DNA from: Streptomyces sp. NBC_01431
GTDB lineage: Bacteria > Actinomycetota > Actinomycetes > Streptomycetales > Streptomycetaceae
Reading direction: 5' to 3'
DNA length: 64,000 nucleotides
NCBI RefSeq assembly: GCF_036231355.1
Contig: NZ_CP109496.1
Coordinates: 2,046,001 to 2,110,000 of the forward strand
Below the pieces are notes generated by a model. It made no database searches. It had not been told where the DNA came from and worked only from the letters and a program-made list of their open reading frames with translations. Position numbers and translations under genes: made by a program. Numbering within the stretch: position 1 is the stretch's first letter; each line of letters begins with the position of its first letter. Of the stretch, positions 1-7,753 are shown piece by piece.

Positions 1-122
1 TTGGTGTCGGTGTACTCACCGACGAAGGCGGGCTCGGTACCGGCCTGGCGCAGCACCTGGTACTCGGCGGGGCTCAGTTCCGCGCGCCACTGCTCGTCCG
101 GCTTTTCGACGTCGTACGCCAT
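1..122 (-). CDS. msrB: Peptide-methionine (R)-S-oxide reductase MsrB (N-terminal part)
   Basis: Only the first 40 or so codons lie in the window; the rest continues past base 1. The visible peptide begins MAYDVEKPDEQWRAELSPAE and continues through YQVLRQAGTEPAF. This is the standard MsrB N-terminus, in which the conserved R-x-L-S-P-x-x-Y-x-V-L-R segment precedes the catalytic domain. MsrB reduces methionine-R-sulfoxide in oxidised proteins with thioredoxin as donor. The zinc-binding and catalytic cysteines are outside the window and cannot be checked. The ATG has a GAGGAG ribosome site about 7 bases upstream and starts 19 bases after the murC stop, so it is probably co-transcribed with murC. 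Confidence 0.88.
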   Translation of the reverse strand, partial: MAYDVEKPDEQWRAELSPAEYQVLRQAGTEPAFVGEYTDT

Positions 123-141
123 GGGGTGCTCCTCGGTCGGA

Positions 142-1536
142 TCAGTTCGACAGGCGGGCCAGGATGGCCGGGCCGAGGTCCGTCACGTCGCCCGCGCCCA
201 TGGTCAGAACGAGATCGCCCGGGGCTGCCATTCCCGCGATGACGTCCGGGACGGTGTCCTTGTCGTGGACGGCGGTGACCTGGGCCCCGGCCGTCTTCGC
301 GGCGTCGATGATCAGCGCGCTGGTGACCCCGGGCAGGGGGTCCTCGCGGGCCGGGTAGATGTCCAGGACGACGGAGGAGTCGGCGAGCGCCAGGGCCTGC
401 CCCATCTCCTTGCCCAGTTCCTGGGTGCGGGAGAAGAGGTGGGGCTGGAAGACCACGAGGAGGCGGGAGTCGCTGGCCGCGCCCCGCATCGCTTCGAGGT
501 CGGCCGTCATCTCGGTGGGGTGGTGCGCGTAGGAGTCGATGACCTGGACGCCCTTCGCCTCGCCCTTGAGCTGGAGGCGGCGCTTGACTCCGGTGTACTT
601 GCCGAGCGCGGAGGCCAGGTTGTGCGCCGGGATGCCGAGCGCCACACCGGCCGCGAGGGCGGCGACGGCGTTGTGGGCGTAGTGGCGGCCGGGAACGGAG
701 ACGGTGAAGGTCAGGTACTTGCCGTTGAGGACGACCGTGACCTCGGAGGTGAGCCCGCGGGGCGTCACCTTGTGGACGCGTACGTCCGCCGTCTGCGACT
801 CGCCGTACGTCACGACCTTCAGCGACGACAGGTCGCGGACGCGCCGGGTCAGCTCGACCGCGCCGGGCTGGTCGGCGGCGATCACCAGGGTGCCGCCGGG
901 GACGACCTTGCCCACGAACGTCTCGAAGGAGTCGTAGATCTCGTCCATCGAGGCGTAGTTGGCGTGGTGGTCGAGTTCGACGTTGAGGACGATGGCGACC
1001 TCGGGGTCGTACTTCTGGAAGCTGCGGTCGCTCTCGTCGGCTTCGGCCACGAAGATGTCGCCCTCGCCGTGCCGGGCGTTGGTGCCGGGTCCTTCGAGGT
1101 CGCCGCCGATCGCGTACGAGGGGTCCAGGCCCAGCTCGGTCAGGGCGACGGCCAGCATGGAGGTGGTGGTCGTCTTGCCGTGGGTGCCCGCCACGGCGAT
1201 GGCGCGCAGGCCCCCCATCAGCGAGGCGAGCGCGTCGGAGCGGTGCACGACGGGCACGGAGAGCTCGGCGGCGCGGGCGAGCTCCGGGTTGTCGGCGCGG
1301 ATCGCGCTGGAGACGACCACGCAGGTGGCGTCGTCGGCGAGGTGGCCGGCGGCGTGCCCGATGTGCACGGTGGCGCCGAGCGCCCGCAGCGCCTGGGCGG
1401 TGGCGGATTCCTTCGCGTCGCTGCCCGCGACCTTGGCTCCGCGCTGGGCCAGGATCTTCGCGATGCCCGACATGCCGGCACCGCCGATGCCGATGAAGTG
1501 CGGCCGTTCCATGGCGGTGGGAATGGCGGATGCCAT
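142..1536 (-). CDS. murC: UDP-N-acetylmuramate--L-alanine ligase MurC
   Basis: Cytoplasmic Mur ligase that adds L-alanine to UDP-N-acetylmuramic acid using ATP, the first peptide step of peptidoglycan precursor synthesis. The 464-residue length is normal. Visible motifs are the N-terminal nucleotide-sugar motif GIGGAGMSGIA at about 16-26, the ATP-binding GTHGKTTTT at 117-125, and the central EADESD and LDHHANY motifs that contact ATP/Mg in Mur ligases. The frame is open 14 codons further upstream, but the ATG at 1536 is preceded by GGGGAGAG at good spacing, so I chose it. A hairpin and a possible -10 (TAGGGT, 1577-1582) just upstream suggest its own promoter. msrB follows after 19 bases. Confidence 0.95.
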   Translation of the reverse strand: MASAIPTAMERPHFIGIGGAGMSGIAKILAQRGAKVAGSDAKESATAQALRALGATVHIGHAAGHLADDATCVVVSSAIRADNPELARAAELSVPVVHRSDALASLMGGLRAIAVAGTHGKTTTTSMLAVALTELGLDPSYAIGGDLEGPGTNARHGEGDIFVAEADESDRSFQKYDPEVAIVLNVELDHHANYASMDEIYDSFETFVGKVVPGGTLVIAADQPGAVELTRRVRDLSSLKVVTYGESQTADVRVHKVTPRGLTSEVTVVLNGKYLTFTVSVPGRHYAHNAVAALAAGVALGIPAHNLASALGKYTGVKRRLQLKGEAKGVQVIDSYAHHPTEMTADLEAMRGAASDSRLLVVFQPHLFSRTQELGKEMGQALALADSSVVLDIYPAREDPLPGVTSALIIDAAKTAGAQVTAVHDKDTVPDVIAGMAAPGDLVLTMGAGDVTDLGPAILARLSN

Positions 1537-1567
1537 GCGGTTCTCTCCCCGGGTGCGACGTACAGAA

Positions 1568-1599
1568 GGAGCCCCCACCCTAGTTCCTGCGGGGGCTCC
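1568..1599 (-). terminator. Hairpin between the 1634-2101 gene and murC
   Basis: GGAGCCCCC (1568-1576) pairs perfectly with GGGGGCTCC (1591-1599) across a 14-base loop. It lies just after the stop of the upstream gene (1634) and before murC, so it probably ends that transcript. It has no U-tract, as is usual in Streptomyces. Confidence 0.5.
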
Positions 1600-1633
1600 G
1601 GCCGCGACGCGGCTTCTGGCCGGAGCCGGGCCG

Positions 1634-2101
1634 CTACTCGCTGTGCGCGAACAGCTTCAGGACCGGCACGCCCACCTTGTGGCGGGCCCGGGAGGCCCAG
1701 TCCCGGTGGAAGAACTCCTCCACGTAGTGCGGTGCGGTCAGGACGATCACCTCGTCGGCCCGCACCTCGTCGACCACGCCCTTCAGCTGGTTCAGGGGGT
1801 GGTCGTCGACGATCTGGCCCACGGCGGCACTGCCCGCGGCCCGCAGTGAGTTGAGCGAGTGCTGCAACGCCAGTTCGGCGGGGCCCTGCGCCGCCGAGCC
1901 CTCCGGCTCCTCCCCCTCGTGGACGGCTTCGTCCAGTTCCCCCAGTGCCACGTCGTCGATCGCGCGCAGCAGCCGGTCCTGGTCGCCCCTGGGCTGCATG
2001 AGCACGACGAAGGAGACCGGCTCGTCCCCGTGCAGAGTGGTGACGAATTCCACGTCGACGGAGGTCAAGGGCTTCTCGATCATCAGTACGCTCGTGAACA
2101 C
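1634..2101 (-). CDS. Conserved actinobacterial protein of unknown function (155 aa)
   Basis: I recognise this as a protein widely conserved in Streptomyces next to murC/msrB but know no established function. It is acidic in the middle (DELDEAVHEGEEPEG) and ends in a stretch with DADEVIVLT-like character (VRADEVIVLTAPHYVEEFFHRDW), which recalls the strand-loop-helix of universal-stress or HUP-type folds; that is inference only. No signal peptide or membrane segment is present. I chose GTG at 2101 (VFTSVLMIEKP) because GAAGGG lies upstream of it. ATG at 2083 is the alternative and has no ribosome site. The longer open frame upstream to 2401 reads through the intergenic region and overlaps the next gene, so I rejected it. 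Confidence 0.75.
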   Translation of the reverse strand: MFTSVLMIEKPLTSVDVEFVTTLHGDEPVSFVVLMQPRGDQDRLLRAIDDVALGELDEAVHEGEEPEGSAAQGPAELALQHSLNSLRAAGSAAVGQIVDDHPLNQLKGVVDEVRADEVIVLTAPHYVEEFFHRDWASRARHKVGVPVLKLFAHSE

Positions 2102-2179
2102 GACAGGCGCCCTTCTTTTCTCTCCACGGCCGCGACCACCGCCGAGGTGGCGGATGCGGCCCCTGCGGAAACCATCCTT

Positions 2180-2197
2180 CCCCGTGCCCGCACGGGG
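2180..2197 (-). terminator. Short hairpin after the RibD-like gene
   Basis: CCCCGTGC (2180-2187) and GCACGGGG (2190-2197) form a tight 8-bp stem downstream of the stop at 2257 and upstream of the gene starting at 2101. Its position fits a terminator. Confidence 0.35.
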
Positions 2198-2256
2198 TCT
2201 GCGTGAGTTAAGTGTGCCCAGCGCGAGATAACCGGAACGACAAATTCCGCAGGTTG

Positions 2257-3030
2257 TCAGATCCGACGGTAACGCGTGTAGAGGAACCCGGCGTCTTCGA
2301 GCAGTGACGTCAGCGCGAACCGCTGGGGCACCTGCACCGGGGGGCCGCCGGCGATCCGCTGCGCATCGCCCGCCGTCAGCGTCGGGGAGACCGTCAGGCA
2401 CAACTCGTCCAGCACGCTGGCGGCCACGAACTGGCCGAGCAGCCGCGGCCCGCCCTCCGTCAGGAGGCGCCGGAAACCGCGCTCGGCCAGCGCCCGCACC
2501 GCCCGCTCGGGCTCGACGCCGGGACCGTCACCGGCGACCACCACCTCGGCGCCGCCCCGCTCGGCCTCGCGGATCCGCTCCGGATCCGCGGCGGCGCCGG
2601 TCAGGACCAGGGTGGGGACGAGCGGCGAGGCGAACAGGGGGAGCGAGAAGTCGAGGTCCAGGCTGGCCGTGACCACGGCGATCGCGGCCACGGGGCCCTG
2701 CCCCGCGGCCTCGCGGCGGGCCGCGAACTCGGCCCGCGCCCTGGCCGGCCGGTAACCCTCCAGGCGTACCGTTTCCGCGCCGACCACGATCACGTCGGCC
2801 AGCGCCCGCAGGGTGCCGAAGACCCGCATGTCCGTCTCCGAGGACAACGGCTGCGAGCGGCCTTCGTGCTGGCCGGCCCCGTCGAGCGAGGACACCATGT
2901 TGGCCCGCAGCCAAGGGCCGTCCGTGCGCGGGTAGGCGTAGGCGTCGGCCAGCTCGTGGAGCGACCACTGGGTGTCTTTCGCGGCCTCGGCGTCCGGTGT
3001 CTGGTCGGTCACAGGGAACAGTTGTCGCAT
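2257..3030 (-). CDS. Pyrimidine reductase family protein (RibD C-terminal domain)
   Basis: A 257-residue stand-alone RibD C-terminal (dihydrofolate-reductase-like) domain. Family features are MVSSLDG at 45-51, SETDMRVFGTLRALADVIVVGAETVR around 64-89 (substrate/NADPH binding) and TEGGP at 191-195 (nucleotide binding). The riboflavin enzyme reduces the ribosylamino-pyrimidine intermediate with NADPH. Here the deaminase half is absent and no other riboflavin gene is nearby, so the true substrate is uncertain; related stand-alone proteins act on other substrates. The ATG at 3030 is preferred because the frame continues upstream only into the divergent zapE promoter region, 37 bases from the zapE start. 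Confidence 0.85.
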   Translation of the reverse strand: MRQLFPVTDQTPDAEAAKDTQWSLHELADAYAYPRTDGPWLRANMVSSLDGAGQHEGRSQPLSSETDMRVFGTLRALADVIVVGAETVRLEGYRPARARAEFAARREAAGQGPVAAIAVVTASLDLDFSLPLFASPLVPTLVLTGAAADPERIREAERGGAEVVVAGDGPGVEPERAVRALAERGFRRLLTEGGPRLLGQFVAASVLDELCLTVSPTLTAGDAQRIAGGPPVQVPQRFALTSLLEDAGFLYTRYRRI

Positions 3031-3067
3031 GCCGTGCAGTCTGGCACGACCCTTACAGTGGGGAACT

Positions 3068-4135
3068 GTGTCGACCAGCCCCATAACCCAAGCGGCCCCG
3101 GTGTCGCTCTGCGCCCGTGCGCCGCATGTCCCCGCCGACCGTCTGGTCGCCGAGATGGTCCCGCCGCCGCGGTTCGACTCGGTCCGCTTCGAGACGTACG
3201 TACCGGATCCGAACCAGCCGAGCCAGGCGGAGGCGGTCACCGTCCTCTCCTCGTTCGCGGCCGGGCTCGGCGGAGCGCACGCCGTCGGCGGCAAGCGGCG
3301 CTGGTTCGCGAAGAAGCCGGCCGCCGCCACCGGGCCGCGCGGGGTGTACCTCGACGGCGGTTACGGCGTCGGCAAGACCCATCTGCTCGCCTCGCTGTGG
3401 CACGCGACTCCGGCCGAGCCCGCGCTGAAGGCCTTCGGTACCTTCGTGGAGCTGACGAACCTTGTGGGCGCGCTCGGCTTCCAGCAGACCGTGCGGACGC
3501 TGAGCGGCCACCGGCTTTTGTGCATCGACGAGTTCGAGCTGGACGACCCGGGCGACACCGTGCTCGTCTCCTCGCTCCTTGCCCGTCTGGTCGAGCAGGG
3601 CGTGGCGCTCGCGGCGACCTCCAACACGCTGCCCGGCAAGCTCGGCGAGGGCCGGTTCGCGGCCGTCGACTTCCTGCGCGAGATCCAGGGCCTGTCGGCG
3701 CACTTCCATCCGCTGCGGATCGACGGCGAGGACTTCCGCCACCGGGGTCTGCCCGAGGCGCCGGCCCCGTACTCCGACGAGCAGGTCACCAAGACGGCGT
3801 ACGCCACCGAGGGCGCAGCGCTCGACGACTTCCCGCAGCTGCTCGACCACCTCTCGCGCGTCCACCCCAGCCGGTACGGGGCGCTGACGGACGGGGTGCG
3901 CGCGGTCTGCCTGACCGATGTGCGTCCGGTGCCCGACCAGTCGACGGCGCTGCGTCTGGTGGTGCTCGCCGACCGGCTGTACGACCGCGAGGTGCCGGTC
4001 CTCGCCTCGGGCGTCCCCTTCGACCGGCTGTTCAGTGACGAGATGCTGAACGGCGGATACCGCAAGAAGTACTTCCGGGCGATCTCCCGCCTGACCGCGC
4101 TGGCCCGCGACGCGAAGGGCCTTGTGGCGCAGTAG
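3068..4135 (+). CDS. zapE: Cell division protein ZapE / AFG1-like ATPase
   Basis: AFG1/ZapE family P-loop ATPase of 355 residues, the usual bacterial length. Walker A GGYGVGKTH is at 97-105 and Walker B LLCIDEFELDD at 150-160. The later GERFAAVDF-type strand and C-terminal helices are also recognisable. In E. coli ZapE associates with FtsZ under stress; mitochondrial AFG1 helps protein quality control. Its role in Streptomyces is not established. The GTG at 3068 was chosen because earlier in-frame codons overlap the divergent reductase gene. GGGGA sits just upstream, and a TACAGT -10-like hexamer at 3054-3059 would put the transcript start almost on the start codon. A strong hairpin follows the stop. 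Confidence 0.88.
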   Translation: MSTSPITQAAPVSLCARAPHVPADRLVAEMVPPPRFDSVRFETYVPDPNQPSQAEAVTVLSSFAAGLGGAHAVGGKRRWFAKKPAAATGPRGVYLDGGYGVGKTHLLASLWHATPAEPALKAFGTFVELTNLVGALGFQQTVRTLSGHRLLCIDEFELDDPGDTVLVSSLLARLVEQGVALAATSNTLPGKLGEGRFAAVDFLREIQGLSAHFHPLRIDGEDFRHRGLPEAPAPYSDEQVTKTAYATEGAALDDFPQLLDHLSRVHPSRYGALTDGVRAVCLTDVRPVPDQSTALRLVVLADRLYDREVPVLASGVPFDRLFSDEMLNGGYRKKYFRAISRLTALARDAKGLVAQ

Positions 4136-4141
4136 GTTTGG

Positions 4142-4185
4142 GGCCGAGGGGGCTCCTGCTGCATCCGTCCACCGCCCCCTCGGCC
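4142..4185 (+). terminator. Terminator hairpin after zapE
   Basis: GGCCGAGGGGGC (4142-4153) pairs perfectly with GCCCCCTCGGCC (4174-4185) across a 20-base loop, directly after the zapE stop at 4135 and before the osmC-like gene. Confidence 0.65.
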
Positions 4186-4201
4186 ACAGAAGGGAATCAT
4201 C

Positions 4202-4627
4202 ATGGCCACCACGCGCACGGCGCACACGGTCTGGGAAGGCGAGCTCATCAAGGGCTCCGGCACCGTCACGTTCGACTCCTCGGGCATCGCGTCCCAGGCG
4301 GTCTCCTGGCCGTCCCGCGCCGAGCAGGCCAACGGCAGGACCAGCCCCGAGGAGCTCATCGCGGGCGCCCACTCCAGCTGCTTCTCGATGGCGCTCTCGC
4401 ACGGTCTGACCGGCGCGGGCACCCCGCCCACCCGCCTGGAGACCAAGGCCGACGTCACCTTCCAGCCCGGCGAGGGCATCACCGGTATCCACCTCACCGT
4501 GCGCGGCGAGGTCCCCGGCCTCGACGAGGAGGGCTTCCAGTCGGCCGCCGAGGACGCCAAGAAGAACTGCCCGGTGAGCCAGGCCCTTTCGGGGACCACC
4601 ATCACGCTCACCGCCGAGCTCGCCTGA
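4202..4627 (+). CDS. OsmC family protein (peroxiredoxin-like)
   Basis: A 141-residue OsmC/Ohr-superfamily protein. It opens with the typical TAHTVWEGELIKGSGTV strand pair and carries the two redox cysteines expected of the family: Cys60 in AGAHSSCFSMAL and Cys123 in KKNCPVSQAL. These enzymes reduce organic hydroperoxides and form a head-to-tail dimer with both active sites at the interface. The sequence resembles the OsmC branch (SPEELIAGAHSSCFSMAL) more than Ohr. The start ATG has AAGGGAATCATC upstream. It is monocistronic: a terminator precedes it and 78 bases separate it from ppk2. Confidence 0.9.
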   Translation: MATTRTAHTVWEGELIKGSGTVTFDSSGIASQAVSWPSRAEQANGRTSPEELIAGAHSSCFSMALSHGLTGAGTPPTRLETKADVTFQPGEGITGIHLTVRGEVPGLDEEGFQSAAEDAKKNCPVSQALSGTTITLTAELA

Positions 4628-4705
4628 CCCTGCCGCCAGCGGTAGCGCCGGACGCCGTTCCATCGCACGATCGAGGGAACGTACCGGGACCGGAAGGGGT
4701 GCGCA

Positions 4706-5581
4706 GTGGCCGGAAAGGGCGAGAAGAAGCGGCCCGAGCAGAACCTCCGCGAACTGCTGCGCATCCCCGAGGGCGAGCGCGTCGACCTCTCCTCGTACGC
4801 GGCCGACGCCATCCCCGCCGGACCGCGCGACAAGGCGGCAGGCCTGGCCGACACCGCCCGGATGGGTGAACGCCTCGCCGCTCTTCAGGAGCGCCTGTAC
4901 GCGGCGAGCACCGCGGGCGACCGGCGGCGCGTCCTGCTCGTGCTCCAGGGGATGGACACCAGCGGCAAGGGCGGCACCGTCAAGCACGTCATCGGCCAGT
5001 TCAACCCTTCCGGCTGCCGCATCAGGGCCTTCAAGACGCCGACCCGCGAAGAGCTGAACCACCCCTTCCTGTGGCGGATCGCCAGGGCGCTTCCGCAGCC
5101 CGGCGAGATCGGCATCTTCGACCGCTCGCACTACGAGGACGTGCTGATCGCCCGGGTGCGCCGCCTCGTCCCGCGCTCCCGGCTGGGCCGTCGCTACGGC
5201 CAGATCAACCGCTTCGAACAAGCGCTGGCCGAGGACGGCGTGCTGGTGGTGAAGGTGTTCCTGCACCTCAGCCGCGAGCAGCAGCGGCGCCGCCTGCTGC
5301 GGCGCCTCGACGACCCCGACAAGCACTGGAAGTTCAACCCCGCGGACATCGACGAGCGGGCGCTGTGGCCCGACTACCAGCGGGCGTACGAGATCGCGCT
5401 TGAGCGCTGCTCGACCGGCGCCGCGCCCTGGTTCCTCGTCCCGGCCGACCGCAAGTGGTACCGGAACTGGGCGGTCAGCAAGCTGCTCCTGGAGCATCTG
5501 GAGGCGCTCGATCCGCGGTACCCGAAGGCGGGTTTCGACGTCGAGGAGTGCAGGCGGCGACTCCTGGAGGAGCCCAACTAG
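4706..5581 (+). CDS. ppk2: Polyphosphate kinase 2 family protein
   Basis: A 291-residue single-domain PPK2 that transfers phosphate between polyphosphate and nucleotides, mainly using polyP to phosphorylate NDP or NMP. Walker A is GMDTSGKGG at 82-90, the basic lid begins FKTPTREELNHPFLWR, and Walker B is in FDRSHYEDVL at 138-147. The C-terminal DDPDKHWKFNPADI and SKLLLEHL segments are typical. Class I (ADP), II (AMP) or III (either) cannot be assigned by eye with certainty. The N-terminal 75 residues form the usual helical extension. The GTG start is supported by GGAAGGGG 7 bases upstream. It is convergent with the next gene, only 18 bases away. Confidence 0.9.
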   Translation: MAGKGEKKRPEQNLRELLRIPEGERVDLSSYAADAIPAGPRDKAAGLADTARMGERLAALQERLYAASTAGDRRRVLLVLQGMDTSGKGGTVKHVIGQFNPSGCRIRAFKTPTREELNHPFLWRIARALPQPGEIGIFDRSHYEDVLIARVRRLVPRSRLGRRYGQINRFEQALAEDGVLVVKVFLHLSREQQRRRLLRRLDDPDKHWKFNPADIDERALWPDYQRAYEIALERCSTGAAPWFLVPADRKWYRNWAVSKLLLEHLEALDPRYPKAGFDVEECRRRLLEEPN

Positions 5582-5599
5582 GCGTGGTACACGTCCCGT

Positions 5600-6352
5600 T
5601 CAGGCAGAGCGACTCACCAGGGCCGAGATGTCGATGGTCTGGGCGGCGGTGGGGGTGGCGGTGGGCACCGGCTTGTCGAAGCCGTCGAAGCGCACGGTCG
5701 CATCGGGGGCCGCGCCTTTCTGTCCGGCCGTGATCCGCACCGGGTAGGGCTTGCCGGTCGCCGAGACGTCGACCGTCAGGGTGCGGCCCTGCCGGGTGGT
5801 GGTGAGGGGGATGACGGAGGTCGCGTCGACCTTGGTCGGCTTGCCCTTGGTGAGCCCGGTTGACGGCAGCTTGGCCGCGTTGTCCAGGTACTTCTGGAAA
5901 GCGTCGAGGTCGCACACCCCGGCGGTGGCGCGCAGCACCGGGTCGTTGGTGGTGCCCCGCAGATACCGGTTGCCGACGAGCGAGGCCATCGCGCTGCCGT
6001 TGCCCGGCACCTCGTTCTTCCAGAACGCCGCGTCCGGTTTCATCCACACGTCGGCGCCCCGCTTCACGATCTCGACGGACCCCTGCGGCCCAAGACTCAC
6101 CGAGCCCCGGCAGTTCCCGGACCGGTCGAGCGTGAGGTCGAAGGAGGTCGGGGCGCCGGGCACGCCCAGATCGCCCTTGGCGGTGACGTGGAGCGATGTG
6201 GCGCCGTGGAGGGCGTCGCGGGACTGCTGGGCGATCTGATCGGCGGAGAGCGAACCGAGGTCGTCGGTGCGGGCGGTCGCCGTACCCGCGAGTGCGAGTA
6301 GGGCGGCGGCCGAGCAGACCGCCGAACACGCGGCCGTACGAGATCCGGACAC
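5600..6352 (-). CDS. Secreted protein of unknown function (LppX/LprG-like size)
   Basis: A 250-residue exported protein. The N-terminus (VSGSRTAACSAVCSAAALLALAGTATA) is a Sec signal peptide with probable cleavage after TATA near residue 27. I see no clear lipobox. The mature part is predicted beta-rich, with repeated Thr/Val strands (SLHVTAKGDLG, FDLTLDRSGNC, GRTLTVDVSATGKPYPVRI), and resembles mycobacterial LppX/LprG-type lipid-binding folds in layout only. Two cysteines in the mature chain (GNCRGSV, AGVCDLD) could form a disulfide. The GTG start has GGGAGG 4-9 bases upstream. It is divergent from the deacetylase gene at 6580. Confidence 0.7.
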   Translation of the reverse strand: MSGSRTAACSAVCSAAALLALAGTATARTDDLGSLSADQIAQQSRDALHGATSLHVTAKGDLGVPGAPTSFDLTLDRSGNCRGSVSLGPQGSVEIVKRGADVWMKPDAAFWKNEVPGNGSAMASLVGNRYLRGTTNDPVLRATAGVCDLDAFQKYLDNAAKLPSTGLTKGKPTKVDATSVIPLTTTRQGRTLTVDVSATGKPYPVRITAGQKGAAPDATVRFDGFDKPVPTATPTAAQTIDISALVSRSA

Positions 6353-6567
6353 GTCGCCTCCCTGAGGCCGTGAGGGCCGCGCCCGGCCTGCGAAGGGGCT
6401 CGACCGGACCCTGCTCCGTATGGAACGAGCCTAGTCCCCGTGGACGGATCGGGCGCGTTGCGGCCGGGGCGCCTGGGGACGCGGGCCGCGTGCGCGGGCC
6501 GTGCGGCATTGGCCGGAATCTCCGAAGGCCCGGGAGTGCCGCAAACCTCCGTTCGCTAATGATCAGA

Positions 6568-6573
6568 TACTTT
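6568..6573 (+). promoter_or_regulatory. -10 element placing transcription start on GTG 6580 (leaderless)
   Basis: TACTTT at 6568-6573 fits the Streptomyces TANNNT -10 consensus and lies exactly 6 bases before the GTG at 6580, while no ribosome site precedes that GTG. This layout is typical of leaderless mRNAs. No good -35 is visible. Confidence 0.4.
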
Positions 6574-6579
6574 CCGTTC

Positions 6580-7461
6580 GTGACCATTTCTGCACGAAAA
6601 CTGCTAGCGGTTGCCGCGCTCGGAGCGACCCTCGCGGGCTGCGGCTCCGACCCCGCCGCTCACAAGGCGGCGGACAAGCCCGCTCCCTCCGCGTCGGCAC
6701 GACCGTCGGGTGCCGCCGCGCCGTCGCCCGCGGACGTCGCCAAGAACGCTCCGACGATGGCACCCGGCCCCGGCGGAATCACCCCGGTCTTCGAGCGGGC
6801 GCCCAAGAACCCCAAGGCCGAGAAGGTCGTCGCGCTCACCTTCGACGCCGACATGACGGCCGATCAGGGGCCCCGCGCGGCGGGCGGCGAGCACTTCGAC
6901 AACCCCGCGCTCATCGCCGACCTGCGGCGCCTGAAGGTACCGGCCACGGTCTTCATGACCGGGCGCTGGGCCGAGGAGTACCCGGACCAGGCCCGCTCCA
7001 TCGGCACCGACCCCAACTTCGAGATCGGCAACCACTCCTACAGCCACTACGCGTTCAAGTCCGACTGCTACGGGCTGCCCGTGGTCGACAAGGGCGGGAT
7101 GCGGGCCGACGTGGAGAAGGCGACGGCCATGTTCGCCAAGGCCGGGGTACGCAACGCCGTGCCGTACTTCCGCTTCCCCGGCGGCTGTTACGACAACGAG
7201 GTGCTGCGCAGGCTGGCGCCGCTGAAGATGACCGCCGTCCAGTGGGACGTGGTGAGCGGGGACGCCTTCGCCAAGGACGCGAACGCGGTGGCCGAGCAGG
7301 TCCTGGCCGGCGTGCGGCCCGGTTCGCTGGTGGTCATGCACTGCACGCGCAGTGCCGCGCCGGTCACCGACACGGCGCTCCAGCGCATCGTCCCGGAGCT
7401 GCGCAAGCGCGGCTACCGCTTCGTGAAGGTCTCCGACCTGATCCGCGGCGCGCAGCACTGA
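6580..7461 (+). CDS. Polysaccharide deacetylase lipoprotein (NodB/CE4 domain)
   Basis: A secreted carbohydrate esterase 4 type deacetylase anchored as a lipoprotein: the N-terminus ISARKLLAVAALGATLAGC ends in the lipobox LAGC (Cys21). A Pro/Ala/Ser-rich linker of about 45 residues follows, then the NodB domain. Motif 1 is TFDADMT (about 87-93) instead of TFDDGP, motif 2 is NHSYSH (His-x-x-x-His metal ligands), and motif 3 is RFPGGCYD. So the metal-binding histidines are kept but the second Asp of motif 1 is shifted by one residue. Such enzymes act on cell-wall or extracellular N-acetyl polysaccharides. An ATG at 6559 is in frame but has no ribosome site; I chose GTG 6580 because a -10 lies 6 bases before it. 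Confidence 0.85.
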   Translation: MTISARKLLAVAALGATLAGCGSDPAAHKAADKPAPSASARPSGAAAPSPADVAKNAPTMAPGPGGITPVFERAPKNPKAEKVVALTFDADMTADQGPRAAGGEHFDNPALIADLRRLKVPATVFMTGRWAEEYPDQARSIGTDPNFEIGNHSYSHYAFKSDCYGLPVVDKGGMRADVEKATAMFAKAGVRNAVPYFRFPGGCYDNEVLRRLAPLKMTAVQWDVVSGDAFAKDANAVAEQVLAGVRPGSLVVMHCTRSAAPVTDTALQRIVPELRKRGYRFVKVSDLIRGAQH

Positions 7462-7479
7462 GCCGCGGCAGTCGGCGCG

Positions 7480-7713
7480 TCAGCCCGAGCAGGCCGTCCG
7501 CTGGGCCTCCTGCCACTCACAGACGGGGCAGAGCGTGATGCCCCTGGTCGACTCCGGGTACTCGGTGGGCGCGCGGCACAGCACGCACTCGGCGAACGGG
7601 CCCTCCACCGGGCCGCCGGGTTCCGCGGGCGCGGCGGTGGGCCCGCTCGCGCAGTACGCCGCGTCGGCGCGGGTCTCGTTCCGGTCCGCCGGATCCTCGT
7701 GCGTCGTGTCCAT
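7480..7713 (-). CDS. Small zinc-ribbon-like protein (77 aa)
   Basis: A 77-residue hypothetical protein with two CxxC knuckles, CVLC at 43-46 and CPVC at 62-65, 15 residues apart, which would bind one zinc. The N-terminal third is polar and low in complexity (DPADRNETRADAAY). I do not recognise a characterised family; small proteins like this are common in Streptomyces. The ATG at 7713 was chosen because the region further upstream overlaps the ABC permease gene. It is transcribed in the same direction as the permease (40 bases downstream of its stop) and converges with the deacetylase gene 18 bases away. Confidence 0.6.
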   Translation of the reverse strand: MDTTHEDPADRNETRADAAYCASGPTAAPAEPGGPVEGPFAECVLCRAPTEYPESTRGITLCPVCEWQEAQRTACSG

Positions 7714-7753
7714 GCGGACGAGCCTAATCGGGTCCCTCGGATACCGGGCCTGG

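Noticed and set aside
3053..5497. 814-codon minus-strand open frame over zapE, osmC-like and ppk2
   Set aside because: It spans three well-supported plus-strand genes and two hairpins; no family resemblance.
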